45,683 bases of DNA from an uncultured Eubacteriales bacterium (GCA_934503195.1 CAKSVM010000015.1:1-45683); one strand, 5' to 3'. Shown: positions 31,413 through 40,438, counted from the first letter of the stretch. Numbers and translations: made by a program. The notes: generated by a model not told the origin, from the sequence alone.

Positions 31413-33029
31413 TTGCAGAACGGTCGCGGAGAATACAGATACACCGCTTCGGGACGTCCCGGAGAACCGAACAGTCAGAATAACCGCGGGTCGGGGCAGA
31501 CCCAAAGCGGACAGGCCGCAAGCCGCCCGGCCGGAAACGCGAACCGTCAGCCGAACGTAACTCAGACCGGAAACGCAGCTCGTCAGTCCAATGTGGCTCA
31601 GAGCGGAAGCGTGTCTCGTCAGTCGAACGCGGCTCAGAATGGAAGCGCGTCTCGTCAGTCGAACGTAACTCAAAACGGAAGCGCAGCCCGTCAGTCCGGC
31701 GCGTCGGCGCGGCAGGCAGGTCATCCGGCGCGGCAGGGTGCGGATCTCCCGTCAAGTCCACGCTCCGGACGCGCGAAAACCACCGCCGTCGCAGGCCGCG
31801 GCGAGGTCGGTGTCGCCGAGATCCCCAAGAGCGGAAAGGGACTTGTCGGCTACTGGAAGAGCGTCTTCCGGCTCACAACCGCTGAGAGACGCGAAAGCGA
31901 GGTCGTCCCGCGAATGGTCGAGGGATACGACTACGTCTTCCTGATCCTCGTCCTCGTCCTTCTGGCCTTCGGAAGCGTCATGGTCTATTCGGCGTCCTAC
32001 GCCTACGCGAAGACGAGATACGGCGACAGCTACTATATAATCACGCGTCAGGCCGTCTTCATCGCGGTCGGACTCGTCCTTATGTTCATAGCGTCGCGCG
32101 TGCCGCCCGATCTTTATAAGCGGTTCGCGCCGCTCATTTATCTCGCCTGCTTCTTCATGCTCTGCCTTGTCCCGATTCCCGGAATCGGAGTCTACAAGAA
32201 GGGCGCGAGACGCTGGCTCAATATCGGAATCGACTTTCAGCCGTCCGAGGCGATGAAGTTCGGACTGGCGATAATGCTCGCGTGGTACTTCGATCGATAT
32301 CAGAAGCGCGTGCGCGACTACACGAACTTCTGGCGTTCGAACGCGTTCGGACTCTTCTTCCCATACCTGATCGTCGGCGTCACCTGCTTCCTCATCGTCC
32401 TTGAAAAGCATCTTTCGGGAACGATAATAATGTTCATCATCGGAACTATAATCATCTTCGCCGGAGGCGCGATGAAGCGGGTTCTCTTCGGACTCTTCGG
32501 CGCGGGTTCGGTCGCGCTTCTCATTTTCGGACTCATGACCGACTACACGAAACGCCGCTTTGATCTCTGGCTTCACCCCGAAAACCACCCGCAGGACGGC
32601 GGCTGGCAGACGCTTCAGGGACTCTACGCGATCGGCTCGGGCGGATTCTTCGGAGTCGGCATCGGAGAGAGTCGGCAGAAGCATATGTACGTCTCGGAGC
32701 CGCAGAACGACTTCATCTTCACGATCGTCTGCGAGGAGCTTGGGTTCATCGGCGCGATCGCGGTCATCGCGCTCTTCATGCTCTTCATCTACCGCGGGAT
32801 AGTAATCGCGATGCGCGCGCCTGACACCTTCTCGTCGCTTCTTGTCGCGGGAATAATCGGCAAGGTCGCGGTTCAGGCGATTCTGAATATCGCGGTCGTC
32901 ACGGGCTCGATTCCGAACACCGGAATCTCGCTCCCCTTCTTCTCGTACGGCGGAACGTCGCTTTGCATCCTGATGGCCGAGATGGGAGTCGTTTTGTCAA
33001 TATCAAGGTACTCAAAACAGATAAAATAG
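31413..33029 (+). CDS. ftsW: Lipid II polymerase FtsW with repetitive N-terminal tail
   Basis: 538 residues, against about 370-400 for a typical FtsW. Residues ~165-538 hold ten membrane helices of the SEDS family, with the conserved GGWQTLQGLYAIGSGG and FSYGGTS regions; it polymerises lipid II with its partner PBP. Residues 1-130 are disordered-looking and rich in Gln, Asn, Ser, Arg. A TTG start at 31413 is supported by GGAGGTGAG 7 bases upstream. No MurD gene separates it from mraY. Confidence 0.93.
   Translation: MQNGRGEYRYTASGRPGEPNSQNNRGSGQTQSGQAASRPAGNANRQPNVTQTGNAARQSNVAQSGSVSRQSNAAQNGSASRQSNVTQNGSAARQSGASARQAGHPARQGADLPSSPRSGRAKTTAVAGRGEVGVAEIPKSGKGLVGYWKSVFRLTTAERRESEVVPRMVEGYDYVFLILVLVLLAFGSVMVYSASYAYAKTRYGDSYYIITRQAVFIAVGLVLMFIASRVPPDLYKRFAPLIYLACFFMLCLVPIPGIGVYKKGARRWLNIGIDFQPSEAMKFGLAIMLAWYFDRYQKRVRDYTNFWRSNAFGLFFPYLIVGVTCFLIVLEKHLSGTIIMFIIGTIIIFAGGAMKRVLFGLFGAGSVALLIFGLMTDYTKRRFDLWLHPENHPQDGGWQTLQGLYAIGSGGFFGVGIGESRQKHMYVSEPQNDFIFTIVCEELGFIGAIAVIALFMLFIYRGIVIAMRAPDTFSSLLVAGIIGKVAVQAILNIAVVTGSIPNTGISLPFFSYGGTSLCILMAEMGVVLSISRYSKQIK
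31536..31700 (+). repeat. In-frame 36-bp tandem repeat in ftsW
   Basis: Four full 36-bp units (31536-31571, 31572-31607, 31608-31643, 31644-31679) and a partial fifth encode a 12-residue unit of consensus (N/S)A(A/S)RQSN(V/A)(A/T)Q(N/S)G. They fill residues 42-89 and beyond of FtsW. Confidence 0.9.
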
Positions 33030-33051
33030 CAGTTTCAAAGGAGATAAGTCA

Positions 33052-34185
33052 TTGAGAGTTCTCGTCACAGGCGGCGGAACGGGCGGACACGTCAATCCCG
33101 CTCTCGCTATCGCCGGAAATATCCGTGAAAATCAGCCGACAGCCGAGATCGCCTTCGTTGGCACTTCGCACGGCATCGAAAACAAGCTCGTCCCGAAGGA
33201 GGGTTATAAGCTCTATCACGTCGAGGTTCAGGGCTTCAAGAGAAAGCTCACGCCCTATAACATAAAGTCCGCGTGGCTCGCCTTCACGTCGCCGATAAAG
33301 GCGAAGAAGCTTGTCCGCGAGTATAAACCCGATCTCGTCATCGGAACCGGAGGCTATGTCAGCTGGCCGCTTCTTAAAGCCGCGTCGGCGATGGGAATCC
33401 CGACCGCGGTTCACGAATCGAACGCGATCCCCGGCGTCGCCGTGAGAATGCTCGCGAAGTACGTCGACCGGATCTACGTCAACTTCGACGCGACCGCGAA
33501 GGCTCTCGGCGAGGAATACTCGGATAAGATCTTAAAGGTCGGAAACCCGATAAAGCCCGAATTCGCCGTAGCCGACTACGAAAAGGCGCGCGAAAAGCTC
33601 GGAATCACCGGAAAATACAAGACCTTCCTCCTCTCCTACGGCGGAAGCATGGGAGCCGAAAAGGTCAACGACGAGATGCTCGACTTCATGCGCGACTACA
33701 CCTCAAAGCATCCCGAGGTGCTTCATGTCCACGCGACCGGATCGATCGAATACGAGGCCGCGACCGCGAAGTTCCGGGAATATGGCCTTGAAAAGTGTGA
33801 GAATATCAAGCTTCTCGAATATATCTACGATATGCCGCTTGAAATGACGGCGGCCGATGTCGTCGTCTGCCGCGCGGGCGCGATGACGCTCTCCGAGCTG
33901 GCGGTACTCGGAAAATGCGCGCTTCTGATCCCATCGCCGCACGTCACCGACAATCATCAGTACAAGAACGCCAAGGTTCTCGCCGACGCCGGAGCCGCGC
34001 TCCTCTTTGAGGAAAAGGAGCTGAAGGACGGCGTCTTGACCGCCGCGCTCGGGGATCTCCTCTCGGATCCCGCGAAACGAAGGTCGATGAGCGAAAGCAT
34101 AAAGAGGTTCGCTCTCCCCGACGCCAACCGCGATATTTATCTCGATCTCATGAAGCTTCAGACGTCAAAAAAGTCCGGAAAATAA
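33052..34185 (+). CDS. murG: UDP-GlcNAc:lipid I GlcNAc transferase MurG
   Basis: 377 residues. MurG adds GlcNAc to lipid I on the inner membrane face. The N-terminal GGGTGGHVNPALAIA loop and the C-terminal SYGGSMGAEKVND and CRAGAMTLSELA segments are diagnostic of this GT-B enzyme. A TTG start at 33052 follows AAAGGAGATAAG. The next gene has its own strong promoter, so murG may end this transcription unit. Confidence 0.96.
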   Translation: MRVLVTGGGTGGHVNPALAIAGNIRENQPTAEIAFVGTSHGIENKLVPKEGYKLYHVEVQGFKRKLTPYNIKSAWLAFTSPIKAKKLVREYKPDLVIGTGGYVSWPLLKAASAMGIPTAVHESNAIPGVAVRMLAKYVDRIYVNFDATAKALGEEYSDKILKVGNPIKPEFAVADYEKAREKLGITGKYKTFLLSYGGSMGAEKVNDEMLDFMRDYTSKHPEVLHVHATGSIEYEAATAKFREYGLEKCENIKLLEYIYDMPLEMTAADVVVCRAGAMTLSELAVLGKCALLIPSPHVTDNHQYKNAKVLADAGAALLFEEKELKDGVLTAALGDLLSDPAKRRSMSESIKRFALPDANRDIYLDLMKLQTSKKSGK

Positions 34186-34213
34186 AAAAATGTATAAATA
34201 AACGTGAATTGTC

Positions 34214-34243
34214 TTGACATTCTGAATAAACATATGTTATAAT
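34214..34243 (+). promoter_or_regulatory. Consensus promoter for ftsQ
   Basis: TTGACA (34214-34219), 18-bp spacer, TATAAT (34238-34243); both hexamers perfect. It separates ftsQ-ftsZ expression from the upstream mur genes. Confidence 0.9.
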
Positions 34244-34278
34244 ATAGTATGGGCGGGAATATTCGTGATGGAGGAAAA

Positions 34279-35157
34279 ATGAACAGCTATGAAAACGACC
34301 GCGCGGATGAGCGTTTTTCCGACGTCGACCCGGGCGAGCTTCATGAACTGAAAAGCCGCGAGTCACTCCGGCGTTTCAGGCGTCATAATCTTGTAAGAAA
34401 CAGCTTCTCAAAGCTCGCGCAGGTCATTATATTCTTCGTCATCATCGCGGTCTTCGCCGCCGTTTGTCTGACAAAGGTCTTCGTAATAAAAAATGTCGGG
34501 GTCGTCGGAACCGACCGCTACACGGCAGAGGAGCTTCTCTCGCTCGCCGGAGCCTCGGAGGGCGACAGTCTCTACTCGGTGAGAAATCAGGATGTGTCGG
34601 CGATAGCGTCAAAGCTCTCGTTCGTAAAGGACGTCCGGGTCACGCGGAAGCTTCCGCAGACGCTGATCTTCACCGTCACCGAGGACGAGCCGGTCTATTA
34701 CTGCGAATTCTACGGCGAGTATTTCCTGCTGTCCGATTCGCTCCGGGTGCTCGACAGGGTCTTTGACGAGACAGAGGCAAAGGACAAGGGACTTCTGCGG
34801 CTTGAGCTTCCGGGCGTCAACCGCGCGCTTGTCGGAAGCGTTCTCGTGTTTGAGAACGAGTCTGACACAAGATACGTCACGGCCTGTCTTGACGCGCTTG
34901 AGGCGAGCAGTGTCAGGGAGGTCACAAACGGCTTTGATCTCCGGGACAAGTTTGACCTTGAGATGATCTGTGAGGGTCAGTATCTCGTGCAGCTCGCGGG
35001 ATATGAGGAACTCGCGACAAAGCTCTCGACTCTTTCGCAGGTGCTCGCGCACGACGCGCTGAAAGGCCGCGGCAAGGCGAGAATCGACGTGACGGATCCC
35101 GAAAAGGCGAGCGTGATCTTCGATATAACCGGAGAGGTCGCGTTCAGTCACAGATGA
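34279..35157 (+). CDS. ftsQ: FtsQ/DivIB cell-division protein
   Basis: 292 residues: a basic cytoplasmic tail of about 45 residues, one membrane helix (VIIFFVIIAVFAAVCLT) and an extracytoplasmic POTRA domain (NVGVVGTDRYTAEELLSLAG onwards) followed by the beta domain. It tethers FtsL and FtsI-type partners. I chose the ATG at 34279 because GGAGG lies 5 bases before it; an in-frame ATG at 34249 lacks a site. Found in the classic position before ftsZ, but no murB, murC or ftsA is near. Confidence 0.88.
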   Translation: MNSYENDRADERFSDVDPGELHELKSRESLRRFRRHNLVRNSFSKLAQVIIFFVIIAVFAAVCLTKVFVIKNVGVVGTDRYTAEELLSLAGASEGDSLYSVRNQDVSAIASKLSFVKDVRVTRKLPQTLIFTVTEDEPVYYCEFYGEYFLLSDSLRVLDRVFDETEAKDKGLLRLELPGVNRALVGSVLVFENESDTRYVTACLDALEASSVREVTNGFDLRDKFDLEMICEGQYLVQLAGYEELATKLSTLSQVLAHDALKGRGKARIDVTDPEKASVIFDITGEVAFSHR

Positions 35158-35209
35158 TGTCTTAAATGAAAATTTATGGTAAATATACGATGAATTTTCA
35201 AAAAACCGC

Positions 35210-35238
35210 TTGAAAAACGGGCGGAATAATATTATCAT
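35210..35238 (+). promoter_or_regulatory. Promoter of ftsZ
   Basis: TTGAAA (35210-35215), 17-bp spacer, TATCAT (35233-35238). AGGAGG lies just before the ATG at 35301. Confidence 0.65.
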
Positions 35239-35300
35239 ATAAGGTAAGCAGCGAAAAAGGACGACAGTCTGTAAGTCAATTATTCAGGAGGAAACAAAAA

Positions 35301-36497
35301 ATGGCATTTGAACTCGATGATAACTTCGACAGCGGCGTGAATATAAAGGTAGTCGGCGTGGGCGGCGGCGGAAACAACGCCGTCAACCGCATGATCTCGA
35401 CCGATATCCGCGGCGTTGAGTTTATAGCGATAAATACCGATAAGCAGGCACTGCTCAAATCGAGTGCGCAGAACAAGATCGCGATAGGCGAAAAGCGCAC
35501 CAAGGGTCACGGCGCGGGATCGAATCCCGATATCGGCGAGCAGGCCGCTGAAGAGAGCATAGAGGAGATCAAGAACGCGATAAGCGGCGCGGACATGGTC
35601 TTCATCACCGCCGGAATGGGCGGCGGAACCGGAACCGGAGCGGCTCCGATCGTCGCAAGAGCGGCAAAGGACATGGGAATTCTCACGGTCGGCGTCGTCA
35701 CGAAGCCCTTCGCTTTTGAGGGCAAGAGACGCATGATGCAGGCCGAGGAGGGCATAAAGAAGCTCATCGAGTCGGTCGACTCGCTTGTCATCATCCCGAA
35801 CGAGAGACTCAAGGAGGTCTCCGACACCCGCATAACCCTGATGAACGCCTTCACCGAGGCTGACGACGTACTTCGCCACGGCGTTCAGTCGATCTCTGAT
35901 CTCATCAACGTCACCGGAATCGTCAACCTCGACTTCGCTGACGTCTCGGCGATCATGCTCGACGCCGGCTACGCTCACATGGGCGTCGGCTCGGCAAACG
36001 GCAAGGACAAGGCTACCCTCGCGGCCAAGGCGGCAATCTCCAGCCCGCTTCTTGAAACCTCGATCGCGGGCGCGCGCGGAATCATAATCAACGTCACTGC
36101 GTCCCCCGACATCGGACTCGAAGAGGTCGATATTGCCTCGTCGATGGTCCGGGAAGAGGCTCATCCCGACGCGAACATCATCTGGGGCGCGGTGCTTGAC
36201 CCGAACCTTGAGGACGAGATGCACGTAACGGTTATCGCTACCGGATTCGACAACGTTCCGAAGTCGATGCAGAACACGATAGCGGCTCAGAAGGCGGCGG
36301 CTGACGCGGCGGCAAAAAAAGCGGCCGAGGAGGAAGCGGCAAAGAAAGCGGCTGAGGAAGCGGCTTCAAAGCCCGAGGAGACCGCCAAGGATAAGGAAGA
36401 GGCTCCCGAAAAGAAGGAAAAGCCGGCCGAGCTTATCTCGGACGACGATTTCGGCGAAATTCTCGGAATCCTACAGAAGAACAGACGCGACAGATAA
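35301..36497 (+). CDS. ftsZ: Cell-division GTPase FtsZ
   Basis: 398 residues. FtsZ forms the cytokinetic ring. GGGTGTGAAP is the tubulin signature loop and NLDFADV the catalytic T7 loop. The C-terminal linker (from about residue 330) is unusual: rich in Ala, Lys and Glu with AAAKKAAEEEAAKKAAEEAA, which should be helical rather than disordered. The end, DDDFGEILGILQKNRRDR, is a recognisable C-terminal peptide. No ftsA gene accompanies it. Confidence 0.97.
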   Translation: MAFELDDNFDSGVNIKVVGVGGGGNNAVNRMISTDIRGVEFIAINTDKQALLKSSAQNKIAIGEKRTKGHGAGSNPDIGEQAAEESIEEIKNAISGADMVFITAGMGGGTGTGAAPIVARAAKDMGILTVGVVTKPFAFEGKRRMMQAEEGIKKLIESVDSLVIIPNERLKEVSDTRITLMNAFTEADDVLRHGVQSISDLINVTGIVNLDFADVSAIMLDAGYAHMGVGSANGKDKATLAAKAAISSPLLETSIAGARGIIINVTASPDIGLEEVDIASSMVREEAHPDANIIWGAVLDPNLEDEMHVTVIATGFDNVPKSMQNTIAAQKAAADAAAKKAAEEEAAKKAAEEAASKPEETAKDKEEAPEKKEKPAELISDDDFGEILGILQKNRRDR

Positions 36498-36525
36498 GCG
36501 AAAACAGTCAATTCAACAACAAAGA

Positions 36526-36553
36526 AGCGACCTCCTCACGGGGGTCGCTTTTT
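36526..36553 (+). terminator. Intrinsic terminator of ftsZ
   Basis: A 10-bp stem (36526-36535 with 36540-36549, one G-T wobble), 4-base loop, then TTTTT. Confidence 0.92.
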
Positions 36554-36628
36554 AATTCCGCCAGAGTCGCGCTCCGCGGCTTTGCCACAGGTCTGTGGAG
36601 AAATCCGGTCTTTCCGGTTCGGATTCTG

Positions 36629-38611
36629 TCAGATCACGATAAGTCCATCGTGTCCGCAGGCAATATTGATCCTGCCGTCGAGCTCCGCGGCGAACTCGGG
36701 GTGCGTGTGCGTCTCAATTCGCCGCTCGAACACCGGCGCTTTCGGGTCGGTTATGTCGATGATTTCGACGACGCCGTTAACGCGGTTGAGGAGCGCGAGC
36801 TTATTTTCGCAGACGAAGGGCTGTCCCTTGAGTCTCGCGCCGGGGCATTGGATCGGATCCGGGAGGTTTGTGATGCTTGTCGGGTCGTCGAGATACCAGT
36901 ACTTGGCGTTGAAGATGAGTATCAGTCCGCCTTTGCAGCCGTCCGCGCCCTCCTCGATCGGACAGGTCTCGGCGCGGAGACTGAACTCAGTCCGCGCAAA
37001 TCCGTTCTCCTTGCGAAGGAGCGCGGGTCCGCCCGAAAGCGAGAGCGTGACCGGATATTCCCCGGCGGTATGCCGCGCGATATGACGGTGGTACAGGAGT
37101 CCGACTGACAGCGGCTCGCCGACTTTGCTCAACGCGTTTCCGGTCAGCTCAAGCGCCTGAACGAACGTGCTTCCGAGCTGTGCCGCTAAGTACTTTCCGC
37201 AGTCGACTATCTCGCGCACCGGGCGCAGGGGTTCGGCGTCAAGTCTTGAGAGCTCGGTGAGGTCGGGTGAATAGACCGCGATTCCCTCCCCGTTCTCGGC
37301 TGTGACGATTAGTCCGTCCTTCTCGATTATGTCAAGGCACGCGCCTCTGGTCGCGAACTTGTTCTCGCCAGACTCGTCACGGACGATGATTCCGTCGTCA
37401 CCGGCGGCGATGAAAAGCCTGCCGCGGAGCTTCGCGAAGGAGTGATACTGTCCGGCGCGACCGGGTTTTTCGGGAAAATTCAGCTTTGCCGAGGGCTTTG
37501 AGAGTTCGCCGACGACTCCGCGCGCTATTGTTACTCCGGTCTCGCCAGCCGCGCAGACAAAGCCGTCGATGAGCGTCGCTCCGGTTATCGCGTGGCGTCT
37601 TAACTGTATCGACGGCGGAGTCGGGTTCTGCCGCTCGAGTACCGGAAGGCGGAAATTCTTCGTGAAGCGCGGATGCCGGATGTCCGTGAGATCGAGCTCG
37701 AAGACGCCGTTCATCGAGTCGGTGAAGTAGCAGAAGCCCTCGCCCGCGAAGACCCGCCAGGAGTCGATTCCGCCGAAATGCGGCGGGGATTTGATCGACG
37801 AGACGTATTCTGGGTCATATGGGTCGGTGACGTCGAATATCTCGACTCCGTGACCGCAGCCGTAGCCCTCGGCAAGCATCTCAGGCGTGACGAAATCGTA
37901 GTTCTTGTACTTGCGGCGATTTTTAAGTCTCGCCGAATGGTGTCCGGTCGCGCAGAGACAGAGCGTGCGTCCGGACGACTCAACGACACAGACTCCGTCG
38001 GCAAAGCCGTCGACCGAAAAGCGCGAGATTTCCACGGCTTTCGCGGGATTGCTTATGTCGAATATCCGCACAAGACGGTTCATCCAGTCGCCGATGAAGG
38101 CGCAATTTCCGTGAAGCCAGACCGACTGCGCCTCGCCGCAGTAAAAGCTCCCCAGCCAGCCGGGATTGTACGGGTCGCGGACATCCCATAATTCGCAGCC
38201 CATGTGGCGGTTCGTGACGGCGAGCAGACCGTCGGCGGCGCAGACTCCGGTAGCGAGCTCAAGTGTGTCGAGTCGACGGACGAGCTTCGGATTTCTGTAG
38301 TCGCGCAGATCGCAGATATAGAGCCCGTCGGCGCGCGCGGTGACGTAGGCAAAGCCGTCCGAGATCATGATCTGGCGCGAGTCGCCGAGCCCGGAGAGCT
38401 CGGAAATCAGCTTCGGAACGCCGTCTTTTAGTCGGAGTATCATCAATTTACAGCGTCCGGCGGCGACAAGGAGCTTTCCGTCGGGGGTATCGAGAGTATC
38501 GGTGTCCATGGCGTTCGGGAGGTCGACAGTTCCGGTGACATCAAATTTACCGAACGGCGCGGGATCGGGTAGCAGGGTTTCGGGAGCGTAAGCTCCGTTG
38601 AGAATTGACAT
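36629..38611 (-). CDS. LVIVD-repeat beta-propeller protein
   Basis: 660 residues made of repeating ~40-residue units of the LVIVD type, each with a strand such as GLYICDLRDYRNPKLV, CELWDVRDPYNPGWLG or VRIFDISNPAKAVEISR. These build beta-propellers thought to bind sugars or proteins. There is no signal peptide, so it seems cytoplasmic, which is unusual since most LVIVD proteins are exported. It is monocistronic with its own promoter. Its function cannot be told from the sequence; the glycosidases further on suggest a carbohydrate link. Confidence 0.8.
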   Translation of the reverse strand: MSILNGAYAPETLLPDPAPFGKFDVTGTVDLPNAMDTDTLDTPDGKLLVAAGRCKLMILRLKDGVPKLISELSGLGDSRQIMISDGFAYVTARADGLYICDLRDYRNPKLVRRLDTLELATGVCAADGLLAVTNRHMGCELWDVRDPYNPGWLGSFYCGEAQSVWLHGNCAFIGDWMNRLVRIFDISNPAKAVEISRFSVDGFADGVCVVESSGRTLCLCATGHHSARLKNRRKYKNYDFVTPEMLAEGYGCGHGVEIFDVTDPYDPEYVSSIKSPPHFGGIDSWRVFAGEGFCYFTDSMNGVFELDLTDIRHPRFTKNFRLPVLERQNPTPPSIQLRRHAITGATLIDGFVCAAGETGVTIARGVVGELSKPSAKLNFPEKPGRAGQYHSFAKLRGRLFIAAGDDGIIVRDESGENKFATRGACLDIIEKDGLIVTAENGEGIAVYSPDLTELSRLDAEPLRPVREIVDCGKYLAAQLGSTFVQALELTGNALSKVGEPLSVGLLYHRHIARHTAGEYPVTLSLSGGPALLRKENGFARTEFSLRAETCPIEEGADGCKGGLILIFNAKYWYLDDPTSITNLPDPIQCPGARLKGQPFVCENKLALLNRVNGVVEIIDITDPKAPVFERRIETHTHPEFAAELDGRINIACGHDGLIVI

Positions 38612-38641
38612 TTTGTGATTCCTTTCGCTTTTTGTATGACC

Positions 38642-38670
38642 ATTATATCATACTCCGGCGGAGAAAGCAA
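38642..38670 (-). promoter_or_regulatory. Promoter of the LVIVD gene
   Basis: Minus strand: TTGCTT (38670-38665), 17-bp spacer, TG-A extended TATAAT (38647-38642). Confidence 0.75.
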
Positions 38671-38717
38671 GGCTTTTTCGTGAATAAAACGGATTGTGCA
38701 AATCTTTTGGCGGAAAA

Positions 38718-39713
38718 TCACAGCGGGAGAAATTCGCACAGTCCTTTCGCCGCATACGCTTCACGGAACGGAGTCAGGAATTTTTCCGGCTCGGCGGCGA
38801 AATAGTCGGTTCCGTCGCGGCTGACGTTCGAGTGCCGCAGAATGTATTTCGCGCGGTCGAGCTTCTCCTTCGCTTCGTTATCCCGTCCGAGCCGGAACAG
38901 GCACAGTGCCTCGCTGAGGTACGCTCCCCAGTGGTTTGCCCGCATACCGCTCCACTTGTAGCTTTCGAGACAGATCTCATCCGAGAGCATGAACAGCTCG
39001 ATTACCGCACGCTCTTTGCCGAACGACTCAAGTGCCGCTTCGAACTGCCCGGTTTGCAGACAGCCGTTACCCTCGTCGGCGCAGGCCATGAAGAGATCCT
39101 GCATGGTCTGCCATTTCAGGTCATTCGCGAATCGCAGCTTGTCCTCGCCCGAAAGCTGTCCGGCACCGACGCGCAGGCGGTCGTTCACATCGAGTGAGCC
39201 GAGTGCCGGAAGCGACTCGACGACCCGCAGAGCGTCGGAATTACGTCCGGCGTCGGTGTAGAGCTTCGCGAGCAGGCGTTTGGCTCTGCCTTCGATCAGA
39301 AAATCTCCCGTGGTGTTCGCGAGAGTTTCGGCTATCGGCAGAGCCTTTTCGGGTGCTTCGGACATAAACAGCTCGGCAAGCTCGATCATCAGCCGCTCGT
39401 TGTCGGGAAACTCCTTCAGCGCGTTTGTGAGAAGCGGTTCGCATTTTTCGCGGTCGCTCCAGAAACAGCTCTCGTGCTCCTTTATGATGGCGTCGATTTT
39501 ACGCTCGACCTCGCTTGCGTCACGACCGAACAGCGTGTCGAGACTGACTCCGAAGATGTTCGCTAAGACCGGCAGCTGCGCGATGTCGGGATAACATGAC
39601 GCTGACTCCCACTTGCTGACCGCCTGCGGTGAGACATTGAGCTTCGCGGCGAGCTCCTCCTGTGTGAGCCGCTTATTTTTGCGCAGCTCGCGTATCTTTG
39701 TTCCTAAATTCAT
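38718..39713 (-). CDS. XRE-family regulator with TPR-like C-terminal region
   Basis: 331 residues. The N-terminal ~60 residues are a Cro/CI-type helix-turn-helix (LRKNKRLTQEELAAKLNVSP, then AVSKWE). The rest is helical, with repeats of about 35 residues that resemble TPRs (for example ALPIAETLANTTGDFLIEGRA), as in peptide- or protein-sensing regulators of Bacillota. Whether it controls the divergent sigma factor gene is not shown by the sequence but is plausible from the arrangement. Confidence 0.85.
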   Translation of the reverse strand: MNLGTKIRELRKNKRLTQEELAAKLNVSPQAVSKWESASCYPDIAQLPVLANIFGVSLDTLFGRDASEVERKIDAIIKEHESCFWSDREKCEPLLTNALKEFPDNERLMIELAELFMSEAPEKALPIAETLANTTGDFLIEGRAKRLLAKLYTDAGRNSDALRVVESLPALGSLDVNDRLRVGAGQLSGEDKLRFANDLKWQTMQDLFMACADEGNGCLQTGQFEAALESFGKERAVIELFMLSDEICLESYKWSGMRANHWGAYLSEALCLFRLGRDNEAKEKLDRAKYILRHSNVSRDGTDYFAAEPEKFLTPFREAYAAKGLCEFLPL

Positions 39714-39739
39714 TGACTATCGCTCCTTTCTGTGATAAA

Positions 39740-39768
39740 ATTATATCATAAAAGCGGTCGGGTGTCAA
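39740..39768 (-). promoter_or_regulatory. Consensus promoter of the XRE gene
   Basis: Minus strand: TTGACA (39768-39763), 17-bp spacer, TATAAT (39745-39740) with extended TG-A. Confidence 0.85.
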
Positions 39769-39823
39769 TGACGCGGTTTTCGGGAAAATACAACCGGAGG
39801 TTAAGAATTTTTTTCAGCGACCC

Positions 39824-39853
39824 TGTAATCCGCGCGGAGATTTCCTGTTTATA
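39824..39853 (+). promoter_or_regulatory. Possible ECF-type auto-promoter
   Basis: TGTAATC (39824-39830) and GTTTATA (39847-39853) have ECF-like spacing ahead of the sigma factor gene, and no sigma-A promoter is evident. Weak call. Confidence 0.3.
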
Positions 39854-39889
39854 TAGGTGCGTACGCAAAAAACAGAAAGGACTGATATA

Positions 39890-40438
39890 ATGGACGACAA
39901 ACTATACGCGCGTTTCGAGTCACGTGACGAAAGCGTGCTTTCCGAGGTCGAAGAGAGCCTTGGAAGGCTCACAAGATCGGTCGCGCGGAACATCACGAAA
40001 AGCCCCGAGGACGCCGAGGAGATCGCGAGCGACGTTCTTTGGAAGCTCTGGGACAGCATCCCACCCGCGAAACCCGATTCGCTCCGCTCCTTCGCCGCGA
40101 TGATCGCGAGAAGACTTTCGATAAACCGTATCGAGTCGGCGTCGGCGAAAAAGCGGATCGGCGGGAGCCTTCCGCTCGACGAACTCTGCGAGGTCGCGTC
40201 TGACGGCGAGATATCCGGGAGGATCGAGGCGAGGGAACTCGGCGCGGCGATAAACGACTTCCTGTCGCGTCAGAGAGCTGAGGAGCGTGTGATTTTCGTG
40301 CGGAGATACGTATACGCAGAGTCCCCCGCGGATATCGCCGGAAGACTCGGAATAACCGAAAACAGCCTTAACGTGAAGCTTCACAGGCTCCGCGAAAGGC
40401 TGAGAAAATATCTGAAAGAGAGGGATTTCATTGATTAA
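39890..40438 (+). CDS. ECF-type RNA polymerase sigma factor
   Basis: 182 residues. The sigma region 2 helices lie in the first ~85 residues (LTRSVARNITKSPEDAEEIA with ASDVLWKLWD) and region 4 is near residues 125-175 (SRQRAEERVIFVRRYVYAE, then DIAGRLGITENSLNVKLHRL). It directs polymerase to stress-type promoters. I chose the ATG at 39890, preceded by AGAAAGGA. It overlaps the next gene by 8 bases, so the pair is coupled. Confidence 0.9.
   Translation: MDDKLYARFESRDESVLSEVEESLGRLTRSVARNITKSPEDAEEIASDVLWKLWDSIPPAKPDSLRSFAAMIARRLSINRIESASAKKRIGGSLPLDELCEVASDGEISGRIEARELGAAINDFLSRQRAEERVIFVRRYVYAESPADIAGRLGITENSLNVKLHRLRERLRKYLKERDFID

Noticed and set aside
30333..31724. 463-codon open frame on the minus strand across mraY and ftsW
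   Set aside because: It covers two recognised genes on the other strand; its repeats only mirror the ftsW tandem repeat.
36602..36625. Hairpin AATCCG/CGGATT past the end of the LVIVD gene
   Set aside because: The 6-bp stem lacks a U-run on the minus strand, so it is too weak to call a terminator.
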